Positions 52,493-61,975 of a stretch of 64,000 nt of DNA are shown piece by piece (the stretch's first letter is position 1; each line of letters begins with the position of its first letter). Source of the stretch: Flavobacterium faecale (GTDB lineage Bacteria; Bacteroidota; Bacteroidia; Flavobacteriales; Flavobacteriaceae); the NCBI RefSeq assembly GCF_003076455.1, contig NZ_CP020918.1, positions 2,108,001 through 2,172,000 of the forward strand. Direction: 5' to 3'. The notes under the pieces were generated by a model, which saw only the letters and a list, made by a program, of their open reading frames with translations, was not told the DNA's origin and did not search any database. The translations under genes and the position numbers were made by a program.

Positions 52493-52945
52493 TTAGTTAC
52501 AATTCTCTGCTTGTTCAAAATCGGCTTCTGTAAAGCGAAAAGTAAACTCATAGTATCTTTCTGATATTTTTTTAAATTCATAATTTTGAATACCACTGGG
52601 ACCTTCTCCACGCCCCGCTTTTGTACCTGGATTTAAAAAATCACATTTTATGTCGTCATATTTTATCACAGTTCCATCTCCGAATGGATAAGGAGGCACA
52701 TAACTATTATGATCAGTAGTTTTACTACCCTCACCTTCAAAGGATATTTTTAAGGAACTGTTTGGGTTGATTTTTGCTGATGATATAAGTTCAATAACAT
52801 AGTTTGTATCATTAAAGTAAATAAAATCTGCTTTAACTATATATTCACTATCCTCTGTACACGCAATATTTATTGTTAGAATAAAAATACTAAATACTCC
52901 AAAAAATAAATAACGCATCCAAATTGTTTTCTGTTTCATTTTCAT
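52493..52945 (-). CDS. Predicted lipoprotein, immunity-like
   Basis: 150 residues. A hydrophobic signal segment ends in a lipobox-like TINIAC (about Cys29), followed by a mature part of about 120 residues with ADFIYFNDTNYVIELISS and YYEFTFRFTEADFEQAENC. No family recognised. The start at 52945 overlaps the preceding remnant by 56 bp; an internal ATG at 52918 is an alternative. A small lipoprotein right after a toxin-like C-terminal remnant is a common arrangement for immunity proteins, but that is inference. Confidence 0.6.
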   Translation of the reverse strand: MKMKQKTIWMRYLFFGVFSIFILTINIACTEDSEYIVKADFIYFNDTNYVIELISSAKINPNSSLKISFEGEGSKTTDHNSYVPPYPFGDGTVIKYDDIKCDFLNPGTKAGRGEGPSGIQNYEFKKISERYYEFTFRFTEADFEQAENCN

Positions 52946-53096
52946 ATTTGTTTTTTATATTATCTCTCCAATCGTTCCACTTTTTCTGTCCAATTAGCGC
53001 ATCTTCAATTTGTCTTATTGTATAGCCGTCTACATTGTCATTAAATAATCCAAAATTTGGATTGGAAGTAAAATCAATATAATTAGGGTCAATCAT
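52890..53096 (-). pseudogene. C-terminal remnant, possibly of a polymorphic toxin
   Basis: 68 codons (IDPNYIDFTSNPNFGLFNDN, then VDGYTIRQIEDALIGQKKWNDW). The frame continues ten codons further upstream without a start (KKYTQVVVD) before a stop, so the piece looks like the tail of a longer gene whose 5' part is gone. I cannot name the family with certainty. The overlap with the following lipoprotein gene supports a former toxin-immunity pair. Confidence 0.45.
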
Positions 53097-53105
53097 ATCA
53101 ACAAC

Positions 53106-53559
53106 TACTTGAGTGTATTTTTTTCATAATTGTTTGATTAATGGTTGAAAATTATTGGTAAATGTAATTCTAAGTTTGTTAAAATAACGTTAAGCTAGTT
53201 TTACCTTTTTGCTAACTAGAATATATGTTTGACAAAATCACACAAAGCCAACCAAATATGGATAGATATGTATGACAAGCATCATATTTTATTTATTATC
53301 AAATATAAAATTTTATTTAAGAATTACCTTATTCTAAGAGCTTCTTTTCAAAAGTAATTCCTTTTTATGATTTGACCTTACGGTAAGCCGTAATTACATA
53401 AAATAAATATTATAGCCTAGCCCCGATAGTCCCGAAGTTTCGGGAGAAATCCTCTTGTATTGCGATAGCAAATACAAGAGATTGCAACGTCCCGAAGCGT
53501 CGGGAGCGGGAGCAGAAGTTATTATGAAAACCAATCCGACTGCTCCAAAAAAAGCTAAA
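53106..53559. repeat. Repeat-bearing spacer before secA terminator
   Basis: Holds two CCCGAAG-type palindromes (about 53430-53445 and 53491-53505) and a perfect 10-bp hairpin between them (CTCTTGTATT with its complement). 53106-53400 is plain AT-rich DNA. The short frames over this block are not genes. Confidence 0.6.
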
Positions 53560-53597
53560 AAAAAAATAATCCCCAACTACTTTCGTAATTGGGGATT
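53560..53597 (-). terminator. secA terminator
   Basis: Stem AATCCCCAA with its complement around a 12-base loop. On the minus strand it is followed by a long T run. It lies 24 bp past the secA stop codon. Confidence 0.85.
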
Positions 53598-53620
53598 TAG
53601 CATTCTTTAAAAGAGAAGTA

Positions 53621-56600
53621 TTATTTAACAACAACCCATTGGCCTGTTGCAACTAAAGTTTCTGCTTTTTTATATTTCATCTCTTGCGTTTGTCCACTAG
53701 CTACATTTTGAATAGTAACGGTGTCATTGCGGTTGATTTTTGGCATATCACGAGTGATCGTTTCCGTCACTTGACGTTGCTGTGTATCGCCTGCTTCACG
53801 GTTGGCAGCTTCGCTAGAAACGATTTCGTCTTTTTGAATGGTTAAATTCTCTTTTGGACGAGGTAATTCTCTTGCTTCATGAATGATCTCTGGAGCCGAT
53901 TGTTGAGGTAAATCTCCTTTGAAAAGGAAAGAAATCACTTCTTTGTTGATTCCGTTAAGCATTCCGGTGAACAAGTTAAAAGCTTCGAATTTGTAAATAA
54001 GCAAAGGATCTTTTTGCTCATGCACTGCCAATTGAACTGATTGTTTCAATTCGTCCATTTTGCGTAAATGCTTTTTCCAAGCTTCATCAACAATGGCTAG
54101 TGTAATATTTTTTTCGAAGTCAGCGATTAACTGTTTTCCTTGAGATTCGTATGCTTTTTTAAGATCGGTTACAACGTTCAATGATTTTACACCATCTGTA
54201 AACGGAACCACAATACGTTCGTATTGGTTGCTTTGATCTTCATAAACTCCTGCAATGATAGGGAAAGCTTCTCTAGCACTACGTTCTGTTTTTTCGGCGT
54301 AGTATTTCAACGCTTCTTTGTATAATTTTCCAGTGATTTCAATGTCTGTAAGTTTTCCGAAATCTGCTTCGCTCACAGGTGAGGTGATAGAGAAATAACG
54401 AATAACATCAAATTCAAAAGCTTTGTAATCATTTAATCCTTTGCTAGACTGCACTACAACTTCGCAAGTGTCATACAACATGTTTGCGATGTCTAGTTTT
54501 AAACGTTCTCCAAACAAAGCGTGACGACGACGTTTGTATACTACTTCACGTTGTGCATTCATTACATCATCATACTCTAATAAACGTTTACGTACACCAA
54601 AGTTGTTTTCTTCGACTTTCTTTTGAGCACGCTCAATAGATTTGGTCATCATAGAGTGCTGAATTACTTCGCCTTCTTCAAGTCCCATTCTGTCCATTAC
54701 TTTGGCAACTCTTTCTGATCCAAACAAACGCATTAGGTTGTCTTCTAGCGAAACGTAGAATTGTGAGCTACCCACATCTCCTTGACGTCCTGCACGACCA
54801 CGCAACTGGCGGTCAACACGACGTGAATCGTGACGTTCTGTACCTACGATTGCCAATCCACCTGCGGCTTTCACTTCTGCAGATAATTTAATATCTGTTC
54901 CACGACCCGCCATGTTGGTTGCAATAGTCACTACTCCAGGTTTACCTGCTTCTTCAACGATTTGTGCCTCTTGCTTGTGCATTTTGGCATTCAATACATT
55001 ATGAGGTACTCCTCTCATTTTAAGCATACGGCTTAATAATTCGGAGATTTCTACAGAGGTTGTACCAATAAGTACCGGACGACCTGCTTTTGATAATTCG
55101 GTTACATCTTCAATAACAGCGTTGAATTTTTCACGTGTTGTTTTGTAGATGAAGTCTTCTTTGTCTTGACGAGCGATTGGTCTGTTGGTCGGAATTTCGA
55201 CTACGTCCAATTTATAGATTTCCCAAAGCTCTCCAGCCTCAGTTACCGCTGTTCCAGTCATACCACCTAATTTGTTGTACATTCTGAAATAGTTTTGCAA
55301 AGTTACCGTTGCAAAGGTTTGAGTAGCGGCCTCGATTTTTACATTTTCTTTGGCTTCAATCGCTTGGTGCAATCCGTCAGAATAACGACGACCGTCCATG
55401 ATACGACCTGTTTGCTCATCGACAATCATAATTTTGTTGTCCATGATTACGTACTCAACATCTTTTTCGAATAATGAATACGCTTTTAGCAATTGTGTTA
55501 ACGTATGGATACGCTCACTTTTGATACTGAAATCTTGGAACAAACGTTCTTTTTCTTCTGCTTCAGCGTCTTTGTCCAAGTTTTTCTTTTCGATAGCTGC
55601 GATTTCTGTCCCAATATCTGGAAGTACAAAGAAATCGGCATCAGTATCACCAGACAGGTATTTGATACCGTTGTCTGTCAATTCTACTTGATTGTTTTTT
55701 TCTTCGATAACAAAGTACAAAGCTTCGTCAATTTTATGCATTTCACGGTTGTTGTCCTGCATATAACTGTTTTCCGTTTTTTGAAGCAATTGCTTGATTC
55801 CTTCTTCACTTAAGAATTTGATCAAGGCTTTGTTTCTAGGTAAACTTCTATAAGCTCTCAAAAGCAAGATACCACCTTCTTTGGTGTTACCTTCTTTGAT
55901 TAATTTTTTGGCCTCAGACAAAAATCCGTTTGCTAGCTGACGTTGCATGCTAACAAGGTTTTCGATTTTTGGTTTCAACTCATTAAATTCATGACGGTCT
56001 CCTTGTGGTACTGGTCCAGAAATAATCAATGGCGTTCTAGCATCATCAATCAAAACCGAATCGACCTCATCGACAATAGCAAAATTGTGTTTGCGTTGTA
56101 CTAAATCGTCAGGTGAATGCGTCATATTATCTCTCAGGTAGTCAAAACCAAATTCGTTATTGGTACCATAAGTAATGTCTGCGTTGTAGGCTGCTTTTCT
56201 TCCTTCAGAGCTTGGTTGGTGATTGTCAATACAATCTACGGTCATACCATGAAATTCGAACAATGGTGCTTTCCAAGTACTATCACGTTTTGCCAAGTAA
56301 TCATTCACGGTTACCAAGTGTACTCCGTTTCCAGTCAAGGCATTCAAGTACATTGGTAGTGTTGCAACCAATGTTTTTCCTTCTCCCGTTTGCATTTCGG
56401 CCACTTTACCTTGGTGCAATACCATACCACCAATCAACTGAACGTCGTAGTGAATCATATCCCAGGTAATAGCTTTACCAGCAGCATTCCATTGGTTTTG
56501 CCAAACAGATTTATCTCCTTCAATAGATACGTAAGGTTTCAAGGCAGAGAAAACTCTATCTTGCTCTGTAGCCGTAACTGAAATTTGAGAATTGTCTTTG

Positions 56601-56968
56601 AAACGTCTAGCAGTTTCTTTTACTACTGCAAAAGCTTCTGGAAGAATTTCTAGCAATGTTTTTTCAGAGATTTCGTAAGCTTCTTTTTCAAGGGCATCGA
56701 TTTTTTCGTAAAGATCTTCTCTTTGGTCAATGTCTTCAGTAGCTTCTACTTCTTCTTTAAGCGTGCTTATTTTAGAATCAATAGCAGTACGTCCTTCTTT
56801 GATTTGATTTTTGAAATAGTACGTTCTCGCTCTAAGGTCATCATGTGACAAAGTGATCAAAGTTTCCTCAAAGGACTTGATCTTCTTTAGGTAAGGCTGT
56901 AATGCCTTAACATCTTTCTCGGATTTGTCTCCGACAAAAGCTTTTAAAATGCTGTTTATGAAACTCAT
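53621..56968 (-). CDS. secA: Preprotein translocase ATPase SecA
   Basis: 1115 residues, longer than the 901 of E. coli because of insertions typical of Bacteroidota (about 320-430, LNELKPKIENLVSMQRQLA onward). Walker A is MQTGEGKT; VDEVDSVLIDDARTPLIISG and TNMAGRGTDIKL are the DEAD and helicase motifs. The C-terminus ends EMKYKKAETLVATGQWVVVK without the Cys-rich SecB-binding zinc motif. It drives export through SecYEG. Confidence 0.95.
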   Translation of the reverse strand: MSFINSILKAFVGDKSEKDVKALQPYLKKIKSFEETLITLSHDDLRARTYYFKNQIKEGRTAIDSKISTLKEEVEATEDIDQREDLYEKIDALEKEAYEISEKTLLEILPEAFAVVKETARRFKDNSQISVTATEQDRVFSALKPYVSIEGDKSVWQNQWNAAGKAITWDMIHYDVQLIGGMVLHQGKVAEMQTGEGKTLVATLPMYLNALTGNGVHLVTVNDYLAKRDSTWKAPLFEFHGMTVDCIDNHQPSSEGRKAAYNADITYGTNNEFGFDYLRDNMTHSPDDLVQRKHNFAIVDEVDSVLIDDARTPLIISGPVPQGDRHEFNELKPKIENLVSMQRQLANGFLSEAKKLIKEGNTKEGGILLLRAYRSLPRNKALIKFLSEEGIKQLLQKTENSYMQDNNREMHKIDEALYFVIEEKNNQVELTDNGIKYLSGDTDADFFVLPDIGTEIAAIEKKNLDKDAEAEEKERLFQDFSIKSERIHTLTQLLKAYSLFEKDVEYVIMDNKIMIVDEQTGRIMDGRRYSDGLHQAIEAKENVKIEAATQTFATVTLQNYFRMYNKLGGMTGTAVTEAGELWEIYKLDVVEIPTNRPIARQDKEDFIYKTTREKFNAVIEDVTELSKAGRPVLIGTTSVEISELLSRMLKMRGVPHNVLNAKMHKQEAQIVEEAGKPGVVTIATNMAGRGTDIKLSAEVKAAGGLAIVGTERHDSRRVDRQLRGRAGRQGDVGSSQFYVSLEDNLMRLFGSERVAKVMDRMGLEEGEVIQHSMMTKSIERAQKKVEENNFGVRKRLLEYDDVMNAQREVVYKRRRHALFGERLKLDIANMLYDTCEVVVQSSKGLNDYKAFEFDVIRYFSITSPVSEADFGKLTDIEITGKLYKEALKYYAEKTERSAREAFPIIAGVYEDQSNQYERIVVPFTDGVKSLNVVTDLKKAYESQGKQLIADFEKNITLAIVDEAWKKHLRKMDELKQSVQLAVHEQKDPLLIYKFEAFNLFTGMLNGINKEVISFLFKGDLPQQSAPEIIHEARELPRPKENLTIQKDEIVSSEAANREAGDTQQRQVTETITRDMPKINRNDTVTIQNVASGQTQEMKYKKAETLVATGQWVVVK

Positions 56969-57012
56969 AATGGTTTATGTTTCTAAATTATTTTTTATTT
57001 TTATGTTGAAAC

Positions 57013-57042
57013 AAAAAAAAAGCCTCAGATTGAGACTTTTTC
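57013..57042 (-). terminator. Terminator of the DUF2795 gene
   Basis: Stem AAAAGCCTCA against TGAGACTTTT with one mismatch and a three-base loop, T run on the minus strand. It lies 14 bp past the stop codon and upstream of secA. Confidence 0.7.
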
Positions 57043-57055
57043 TTTGCTTTATTTT

Positions 57056-57277
57056 CTAATATTCGTCCTCATTCCAAAGATAATCTTCGTCAGTTGGATA
57101 ATCTGGCCAAATTTCTTCCATTGATTCATATATCTCGCCTTCGTCTTCAATAGACTGAAGGTTTTCTACTACTTCTAATGGTGCACCAGCACGTATAGCG
57201 TAGTCAATAAGTTCGTCTTTGTTAGCAGGCCACGGTGCATCACTTAAATAGGATGCTAATTCTAATGTCCAATACAT
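57056..57277 (-). CDS. DUF2795 domain protein
   Basis: 73 residues, very acidic. YWTLELASYLSDAPWPANKDELIDYAIRAGAPLEVVENLQSIEDEGE covers the DUF2795 domain, a short helical fold. The acidic tail (YPTDEDYLWNEDEY) is typical of flavobacterial members. Function unknown. It is directly upstream of secA but has its own terminator. Confidence 0.8.
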   Translation of the reverse strand: MYWTLELASYLSDAPWPANKDELIDYAIRAGAPLEVVENLQSIEDEGEIYESMEEIWPDYPTDEDYLWNEDEY

Positions 57278-57617
57278 CTTTTTATCGATTTAGTTTTTGC
57301 AAAAATAAATTTTTTACTCAAAAAAACAAGTAAAAAAAGTTTTTTTTATAATAAAATTAAGAACGTGGTTTTTAGTGGACGGTTTTCAGTGTCAGTTTTC
57401 AGTTTTAAAAGCGATATGTTCCCTATCCCAAACGTGATTATATTCTTTAAATATTTAATACTAAATACTGTATCTGAATATTTTAAATCGTTAATAACCG
57501 AAACCTGAATACTGCAACTGAATACTTTTTTTATGTTCAATCACTGAAACCCGAATACTGCAACTGAATACTTAACATATGTTCAATCACTAAAACCTGA
57601 ATACTGCGACTGCATAC
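57278..57617. repeat. Minisatellite spacer
   Basis: About 57500-57617 holds three units of 46 bp, starting near 57500, 57546 and 57592, each with AACCTGAATACTGC or a close variant and CAACTGAATACTT. 57361-57410 has a CAGTTTTCAG stretch like the spacer beside the four-helix-bundle gene. The rest is AT-rich and non-coding. Confidence 0.7.
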
Positions 57618-58187
57618 TTACTTCCTCGGTATCCACTTCACTTCCTCCGCTTGTAAGTCAAAAGTCAACTTTCGTGCCAAGACAAAAAGGTAGTCAGAAA
57701 GTCGGTTTAGGTACTGAATCGTCAGTTCTTCAATAGGTTCCTCGTGGTTTAAGTGCACTGCAAGGCGCTCAGCTCTACGGCATACGCAACGCGCTATATG
57801 ACAATATGACACAGTTGTATGTCCGCCTGGGAGCACAAAATGCGTCATAGGAGGGAGGGCTAGCTCCATAGAATCGATTTCATTTTCCAAAAATTCTAAG
57901 TCAGAAGCTATGATTCCTAACTTTTTCAAGCGCAATTCTCCGTTCTTCAAAACTTCTTTTTCGGGAGGAGTAGCCAAAATAGCGCCTACGGTAAACAAGC
58001 GATCCTGAATTTCGATTAGTACATTTTTATAGTGCACATCCATTTCTTGATCACGAATTAAACCGATATAAGAGTTCAATTCGTCAACAGTTCCATAACT
58101 ATCGATGCGTATATGATCTTTTGAGACTCTAGTACCTCCAAAAAGTGCGGTGGTTCCTTTGTCTCCTGTTTTTGTGTATATTTTCAT
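57618..58187 (-). CDS. Cob(I)alamin adenosyltransferase, PduO/MMAB type
   Basis: 189 residues. The N-terminal TKTGDKGTTALFGGTRVSKD is the ATP-binding segment of the PduO class. DSYGTVDELNSYIG and the C-terminal CRRAERLAVHLN and YLNRLSDYLFVLARKL complete the trimeric four-helix bundle. It attaches the adenosyl group to cob(I)alamin, giving coenzyme B12 for enzymes such as methylmalonyl-CoA mutase. No cobalamin riboswitch was seen upstream. Confidence 0.9.
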   Translation of the reverse strand: MKIYTKTGDKGTTALFGGTRVSKDHIRIDSYGTVDELNSYIGLIRDQEMDVHYKNVLIEIQDRLFTVGAILATPPEKEVLKNGELRLKKLGIIASDLEFLENEIDSMELALPPMTHFVLPGGHTTVSYCHIARCVCRRAERLAVHLNHEEPIEELTIQYLNRLSDYLFVLARKLTFDLQAEEVKWIPRK

Positions 58188-58278
58188 TTTTTAAATATTT
58201 CGGATTTTTGATGTAGGAATTAGGATTTTGAATAAGATTATAAATATGTCTTACCTACTTCAACTTCCGCCGCTAACT

Positions 58279-58336
58279 TTTAACTCATAATTCATAACTC
58301 ATAATTCACAACTCATAACTCATAATTCATAACTCA
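58279..58336. repeat. Simple repeat ATAATTCATAACTC
   Basis: About four imperfect copies of a 14-base unit between the ABC ATPase gene and the adenosyltransferase gene. A simple-sequence block without coding signal. Confidence 0.8.
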
Positions 58337-58339
58337 TTG

Positions 58340-59032
58340 CTAAGAACCTTTAGTAGTATCACTTTCAATCATACCATCTCTCAATCGGATTATTCTATTT
58401 GCGTAAGCGGCAATTTCTTCTTCGTGTGTAACGAGGATTACGGTATTTCCGTTTGAATGTATTTCGTTAAAAAGCATCATAATTTCGATAGATGTTTTAC
58501 TATCTAAATTCCCGGTAGGTTCATCGGCCAAAATGATGGAAGGTTTGTTAACTAGAGCTCGTGCAACTGCAACACGCTGGCGTTGTCCACCAGATAGTTG
58601 GTTGGGTTGGTGATCCATACGGTCCGCAAGTCCAACTTGGGTAAGTACTTCTGCAGCACGTGCTCGTCGTTCGTGCTTGGTGAAGCCAGCATAAATCATC
58701 GGTAAAGCCACATTGTCCATGGCATTCATTCGAGGCAATAGATTAAAAGTTTGAAATACAAAACCAATTTCTTTGTTTCGAATGCCGGCCAACTCATCAT
58801 CTTTCATCTTACTAACATCCTTATTGTTTAAGACATAAGTACCCGATGTAGGCGTGTCCAAACAACCTAAAAGGTTCATTAATGTCGATTTACCAGAACC
58901 AGATGGTCCCATTAAAGCCACATATTCTCCTTTTTTTATTTCTAAATCAATGCCTTTGAGAACATAAACAATCTCTTCTCCTAAAGCAAAGTTACGTTTG
59001 ATGTTGTTAATTTTAATTAATGGGTTGTCCAT
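58340..59032 (-). CDS. ABC transporter ATP-binding protein, LolD/MacB type
   Basis: 230 residues. Walker [10 protein letters not shown] at 42-50, signature [15 protein letters not shown] and Walker [14 protein letters not shown] are intact. [21 protein letters not shown] is characteristic of the LolD/MacB/FtsE-like group that works with FtsX-type permeases in lipoprotein release, macrolide export or similar mechanotransmission. No permease gene is adjacent, so its partner is elsewhere. Confidence 0.85.
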   Translation of the reverse strand: MDNPLIKINNIKRNFALGEEIVYVLKGIDLEIKKGEYVALMGPSGSGKSTLMNLLGCLDTPTSGTYVLNNKDVSKMKDDELAGIRNKEIGFVFQTFNLLPRMNAMDNVALPMIYAGFTKHERRARAAEVLTQVGLADRMDHQPNQLSGGQRQRVAVARALVNKPSIILADEPTGNLDSKTSIEIMMLFNEIHSNGNTVILVTHEEEIAAYANRIIRLRDGMIESDTTKGS

Positions 59033-59140
59033 TGCCGTTTTGTATTGATGAATTATATTTTCTAGTTTTTAAAAGTACAAAACACTTTTGACTTGACCGT
59101 ATTTTGGTTCAAAATACCGCTAAGTCGTTTTGGTTTGCCT

Positions 59141-59770
59141 CTAATCGGTGATTTTATAAATCGACATGATGTTTTTCAATGTGGCATCAAAATCGATTTT
59201 AAGATCAATTAATTCCCCTGAGTGAATGTCAAATATCCATCCGTACACTTTCAAGTTTCGTTCACGGTTTGCCTTTTGCACCTCGGCTGTTTTAATGACA
59301 TTCATGCATTGTTCTTGTACATTCAACTCGATCAATCGCTTGTATTTCTCTTCTTCATCTGTTAAGGCATCGAGTTCTTTACGGTGAATGCGATAAACGT
59401 CTCTAATATTTCGCAACCACGGATTTAAAATTCCCAAATCAGATTGCTGCATGGCTGCGTGTACACCGCCACAACCGTAATGGCCGCATACCACGATATG
59501 GTTTACCTTAAGATGCATCACGGCATAATTGATTACCGACATAGAATTAAGATCGGTATTCGGAACCATATTAGCGATATTTCGGTGCACAAAAACATCT
59601 CCGGGTTGTAATCCCATTAATTCTTCGGCAGAAACACGACTGTCTGAACAACCGATGTATAAAAATTCAGGCGATTGCCCTTTTCCTAATTCGTCAAAAT
59701 AATTTTCATTGGTTTGCAATTGTTTGGCAATCCATTTTTTATTGTTTTCGAAAATTTGTTCGATGTCCAT
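59141..59770 (-). CDS. Beta-class carbonic anhydrase
   Basis: 209 residues. The zinc ligands Cys41, His97 and Cys100 and the Asp43-Arg45 dyad are visible in IGCSDSRVSAEELMG and VCGHYGCGGVHAAM. It interconverts carbon dioxide and bicarbonate in the cytosol. Length and spacing match the Can type. It lies 16 bp from the methyltransferase gene upstream and may be co-transcribed with it. Confidence 0.92.
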   Translation of the reverse strand: MDIEQIFENNKKWIAKQLQTNENYFDELGKGQSPEFLYIGCSDSRVSAEELMGLQPGDVFVHRNIANMVPNTDLNSMSVINYAVMHLKVNHIVVCGHYGCGGVHAAMQQSDLGILNPWLRNIRDVYRIHRKELDALTDEEEKYKRLIELNVQEQCMNVIKTAEVQKANRERNLKVYGWIFDIHSGELIDLKIDFDATLKNIMSIYKITD

Positions 59771-59785
59771 AATTGCGATTTTAAT

Positions 59786-60565
59786 TTAGATTCGGATTAT
59801 AAAATGTTCTTTGGGTTGCTCTTTTCGAAAAAAAACAAAACCCCATTGATAGGTGTCGATGGTAACTGTTACAGTCGGGTGCCGTTTAATGTCTGACCAT
59901 GCTGCTTCCATATCTTCGGACCAATGAATGTCGTCAAAAATCCATACGGTATCATTGCTTGCCGTAGGCAGTAGTGTGTGGAAATAATCTAAAGTGGCTT
60001 TTTTCGAATGATTGCCATCAAAATAGACAAGGTCATAAGCTGCGTTTTCGATTTCGATTTTTTCGAAAGTAACGTCGAATTCGCCCACTTGTATATGAAT
60101 GTTTTTCAGATCGAAAGTTTTAAATTGCTTCATTGCCAGTTGGGCAGTTTCGGGGCAACCTTCAAGCGTTGTTACTTGACTTTCTGCATTGCCTAGAGCA
60201 AGTGGTACCGTTGCCAGTCCCAAAGAAGTTCCGATTTCGAGAATGCTTTTCGATTCAAAATAATGGCTAATTCGGTACAGTAATTTGGCTCTTTTTGGGC
60301 TAATTCCGGCTGTCTTTGCAATTTGAGCAATCTCGCGGGTATTCGATCTAAATACTTTCGAACCAGCTCCAAAATCAGTAACCGTAATTGTATTTTGGTT
60401 GGATAAAAGTGCCTCTCGATATTTTTTTAAAATAGAATAGGCTGGTTTTTGCTGTTTGTCATAAAAACATTTAGTGATCAAACTGAATACAAAAGGGGAG
60501 TGCACAGCATGCTCATTTTTGGAATGCCAAAGAAATTTTATGTAAGATTTTATTTGGAATAGCAT
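59786..60565 (-). CDS. Class I SAM-dependent methyltransferase, O-methyltransferase-like
   Basis: 259 residues from MLFQIKSYIKFLWHSKN; seven further residues are possible. LLYRISHYFESKSILEIGTSLGLATVPLA contains motif I, TLEGCPETAQLA motif II, and YDLVYFDGNHSKKATLDYF motif IV. The HAVHSPFVFSLITKCFYD opening is common in Bacteroidota members. No substrate is suggested. Upstream of the carbonic anhydrase gene by 16 bp. Confidence 0.8.
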   Translation of the reverse strand: MLFQIKSYIKFLWHSKNEHAVHSPFVFSLITKCFYDKQQKPAYSILKKYREALLSNQNTITVTDFGAGSKVFRSNTREIAQIAKTAGISPKRAKLLYRISHYFESKSILEIGTSLGLATVPLALGNAESQVTTLEGCPETAQLAMKQFKTFDLKNIHIQVGEFDVTFEKIEIENAAYDLVYFDGNHSKKATLDYFHTLLPTASNDTVWIFDDIHWSEDMEAAWSDIKRHPTVTVTIDTYQWGFVFFRKEQPKEHFIIRI

Positions 60566-60586
60566 AGCAAATAAGATGTTTTTCAA

Positions 60587-60976
60587 AAAAGCCCGAAGGT
60601 AGTGATATAATGAACAAAAATCAATTGGTTTTCTATACTAAGTAAGGAACTACAAAGTATATGGTTTGCAAGTCTAATGACGAAGTTTAACAGATGATAT
60701 GTATTTTACTAAAACAAGAGCAATTACCATTGAAAACAGGAATAGTAGGATTGAGAAAAATCATCAATTTTTTTGTGAAATAGCAAGAATTATTTAGTAT
60801 ACCCTTATTTTGGTAATCTTATTTTTTAATTGTTTGATTACCGTTTAAGTATTTGTTTTTAAGGTGTTTATGTTTTGTAAAAGTATTTTAAAACCTGTTA
60901 GTAGATGAAGAAATACAGCTGAATATTTGTTTTTCACTTCAATATTTTGTTTCTTTAAGAAAAATTTGCCCCCCAA
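60587..60976. other. Divergent intergenic region
   Basis: About 390 bp between the minus-strand methyltransferase gene and the plus-strand secreted-protein cluster. AT-rich, presumably with promoters for both directions. No hairpin or repeat stands out. Confidence 0.5.
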
Positions 60977-61930
60977 ATGATTTTTAATAAATACAATTTT
61001 TTCTTTTTTTTATTGGTAATTTCTATGTCTGTGCAAGCACAGGTGAAGATTGGTGACAACCCTTCTGTTATCAATCAAAATTCATTATTAGAATTAGAAA
61101 GCTCTAGTAAAGTTTTGGTTTTAAGTAGAGTTACTTCGAGCCAAATGAACGCTATTACACCTTTGTATGGCGCTTTGGTCTATAATATAGACGAGAAATG
61201 TGTTTTTATGTTTCAAGGTCTTACTTGGAAAAGTTTATGTGGTACAAGCACAACAGTAACTACGTCTACCACACAGCCAATAATAAATAATAGAGGTGAT
61301 ATCTGGGTAAATAATGCAACAGTTCGAAATATTGTAAGCGTTGGTACTGGTACTACTTGGATACCAATAAATTCTAATCCTAAAAGCGGTGCTGGTACTC
61401 CAAATTCTCAACCAAATTTAAATCCAAATAGCGGCGATATCTATGTTGACGAGTCCACTACGGATCTTTACATTTATAATGGTACAAGTTGGATAAATAG
61501 TACGGCTAGCGCTAAGGTTGCTGCAACAAATGGTTTAACCTTAGGCGCAGGAAACACATTAGAACTGGGTGGTGCTTTGACCAAACCAACTACTATAGCA
61601 ACCACTACATCAAATACATTGGCCATCACGGGTTTGCAAAATGCAACTACAATAGAAGATAATGAGATCGTTGTTGTAGATAAGTCAACTGGGGTATTAA
61701 AAAAGATAGAAGCTTCCTCCTTGATAAGAGAAGAAGAAATTGTTCTTACTGCTATTAGCGGTCAAAGTCAATTTTCGCCACCGTACCCAATTGTAAATCC
61801 GAAACAAATTGATGTTTATAGAAATGGAGTTCGAATAGCTTTTACGGTTGTAAATGCTACAACCATAGAAGTAGAGCCTGAAGCGGTTTGCTATCAAGGT
61901 GATAAAATTAGAATAGTTCAATTGTATTAA
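60977..61930 (+). CDS. Secreted protein with tail-fibre-like C-terminal module
   Basis: 317 residues with a signal peptide (about 1-22, ending VQAQ). The middle (about 85-200) is Thr/Ser/Asn-rich with twice-repeated GDIWVNNAT and GDIYVDESTTDLYIYNGTSW, a pattern seen in fibre-like proteins. The last 65 residues (IVLTAISGQSQFSPPYPIVN, then KQIDVYRNGVRI to IRIVQLY) match the end of the next protein and resemble phage tail-fibre tip modules. First gene of a three-gene cluster. Confidence 0.7.
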   Translation: MIFNKYNFFFFLLVISMSVQAQVKIGDNPSVINQNSLLELESSSKVLVLSRVTSSQMNAITPLYGALVYNIDEKCVFMFQGLTWKSLCGTSTTVTTSTTQPIINNRGDIWVNNATVRNIVSVGTGTTWIPINSNPKSGAGTPNSQPNLNPNSGDIYVDESTTDLYIYNGTSWINSTASAKVAATNGLTLGAGNTLELGGALTKPTTIATTTSNTLAITGLQNATTIEDNEIVVVDKSTGVLKKIEASSLIREEEIVLTAISGQSQFSPPYPIVNPKQIDVYRNGVRIAFTVVNATTIEVEPEAVCYQGDKIRIVQLY

Positions 61931-61975
61931 AAGAGAAAAATTAAACCCAAATAAGTAAATTAAATTTAAACGAAG

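Noticed and set aside
57618..58190. Cobalamin riboswitch ahead of the adenosyltransferase gene
   Set aside because: The upstream 150 bp are simple repeats and contain no B12-box-like sequence.
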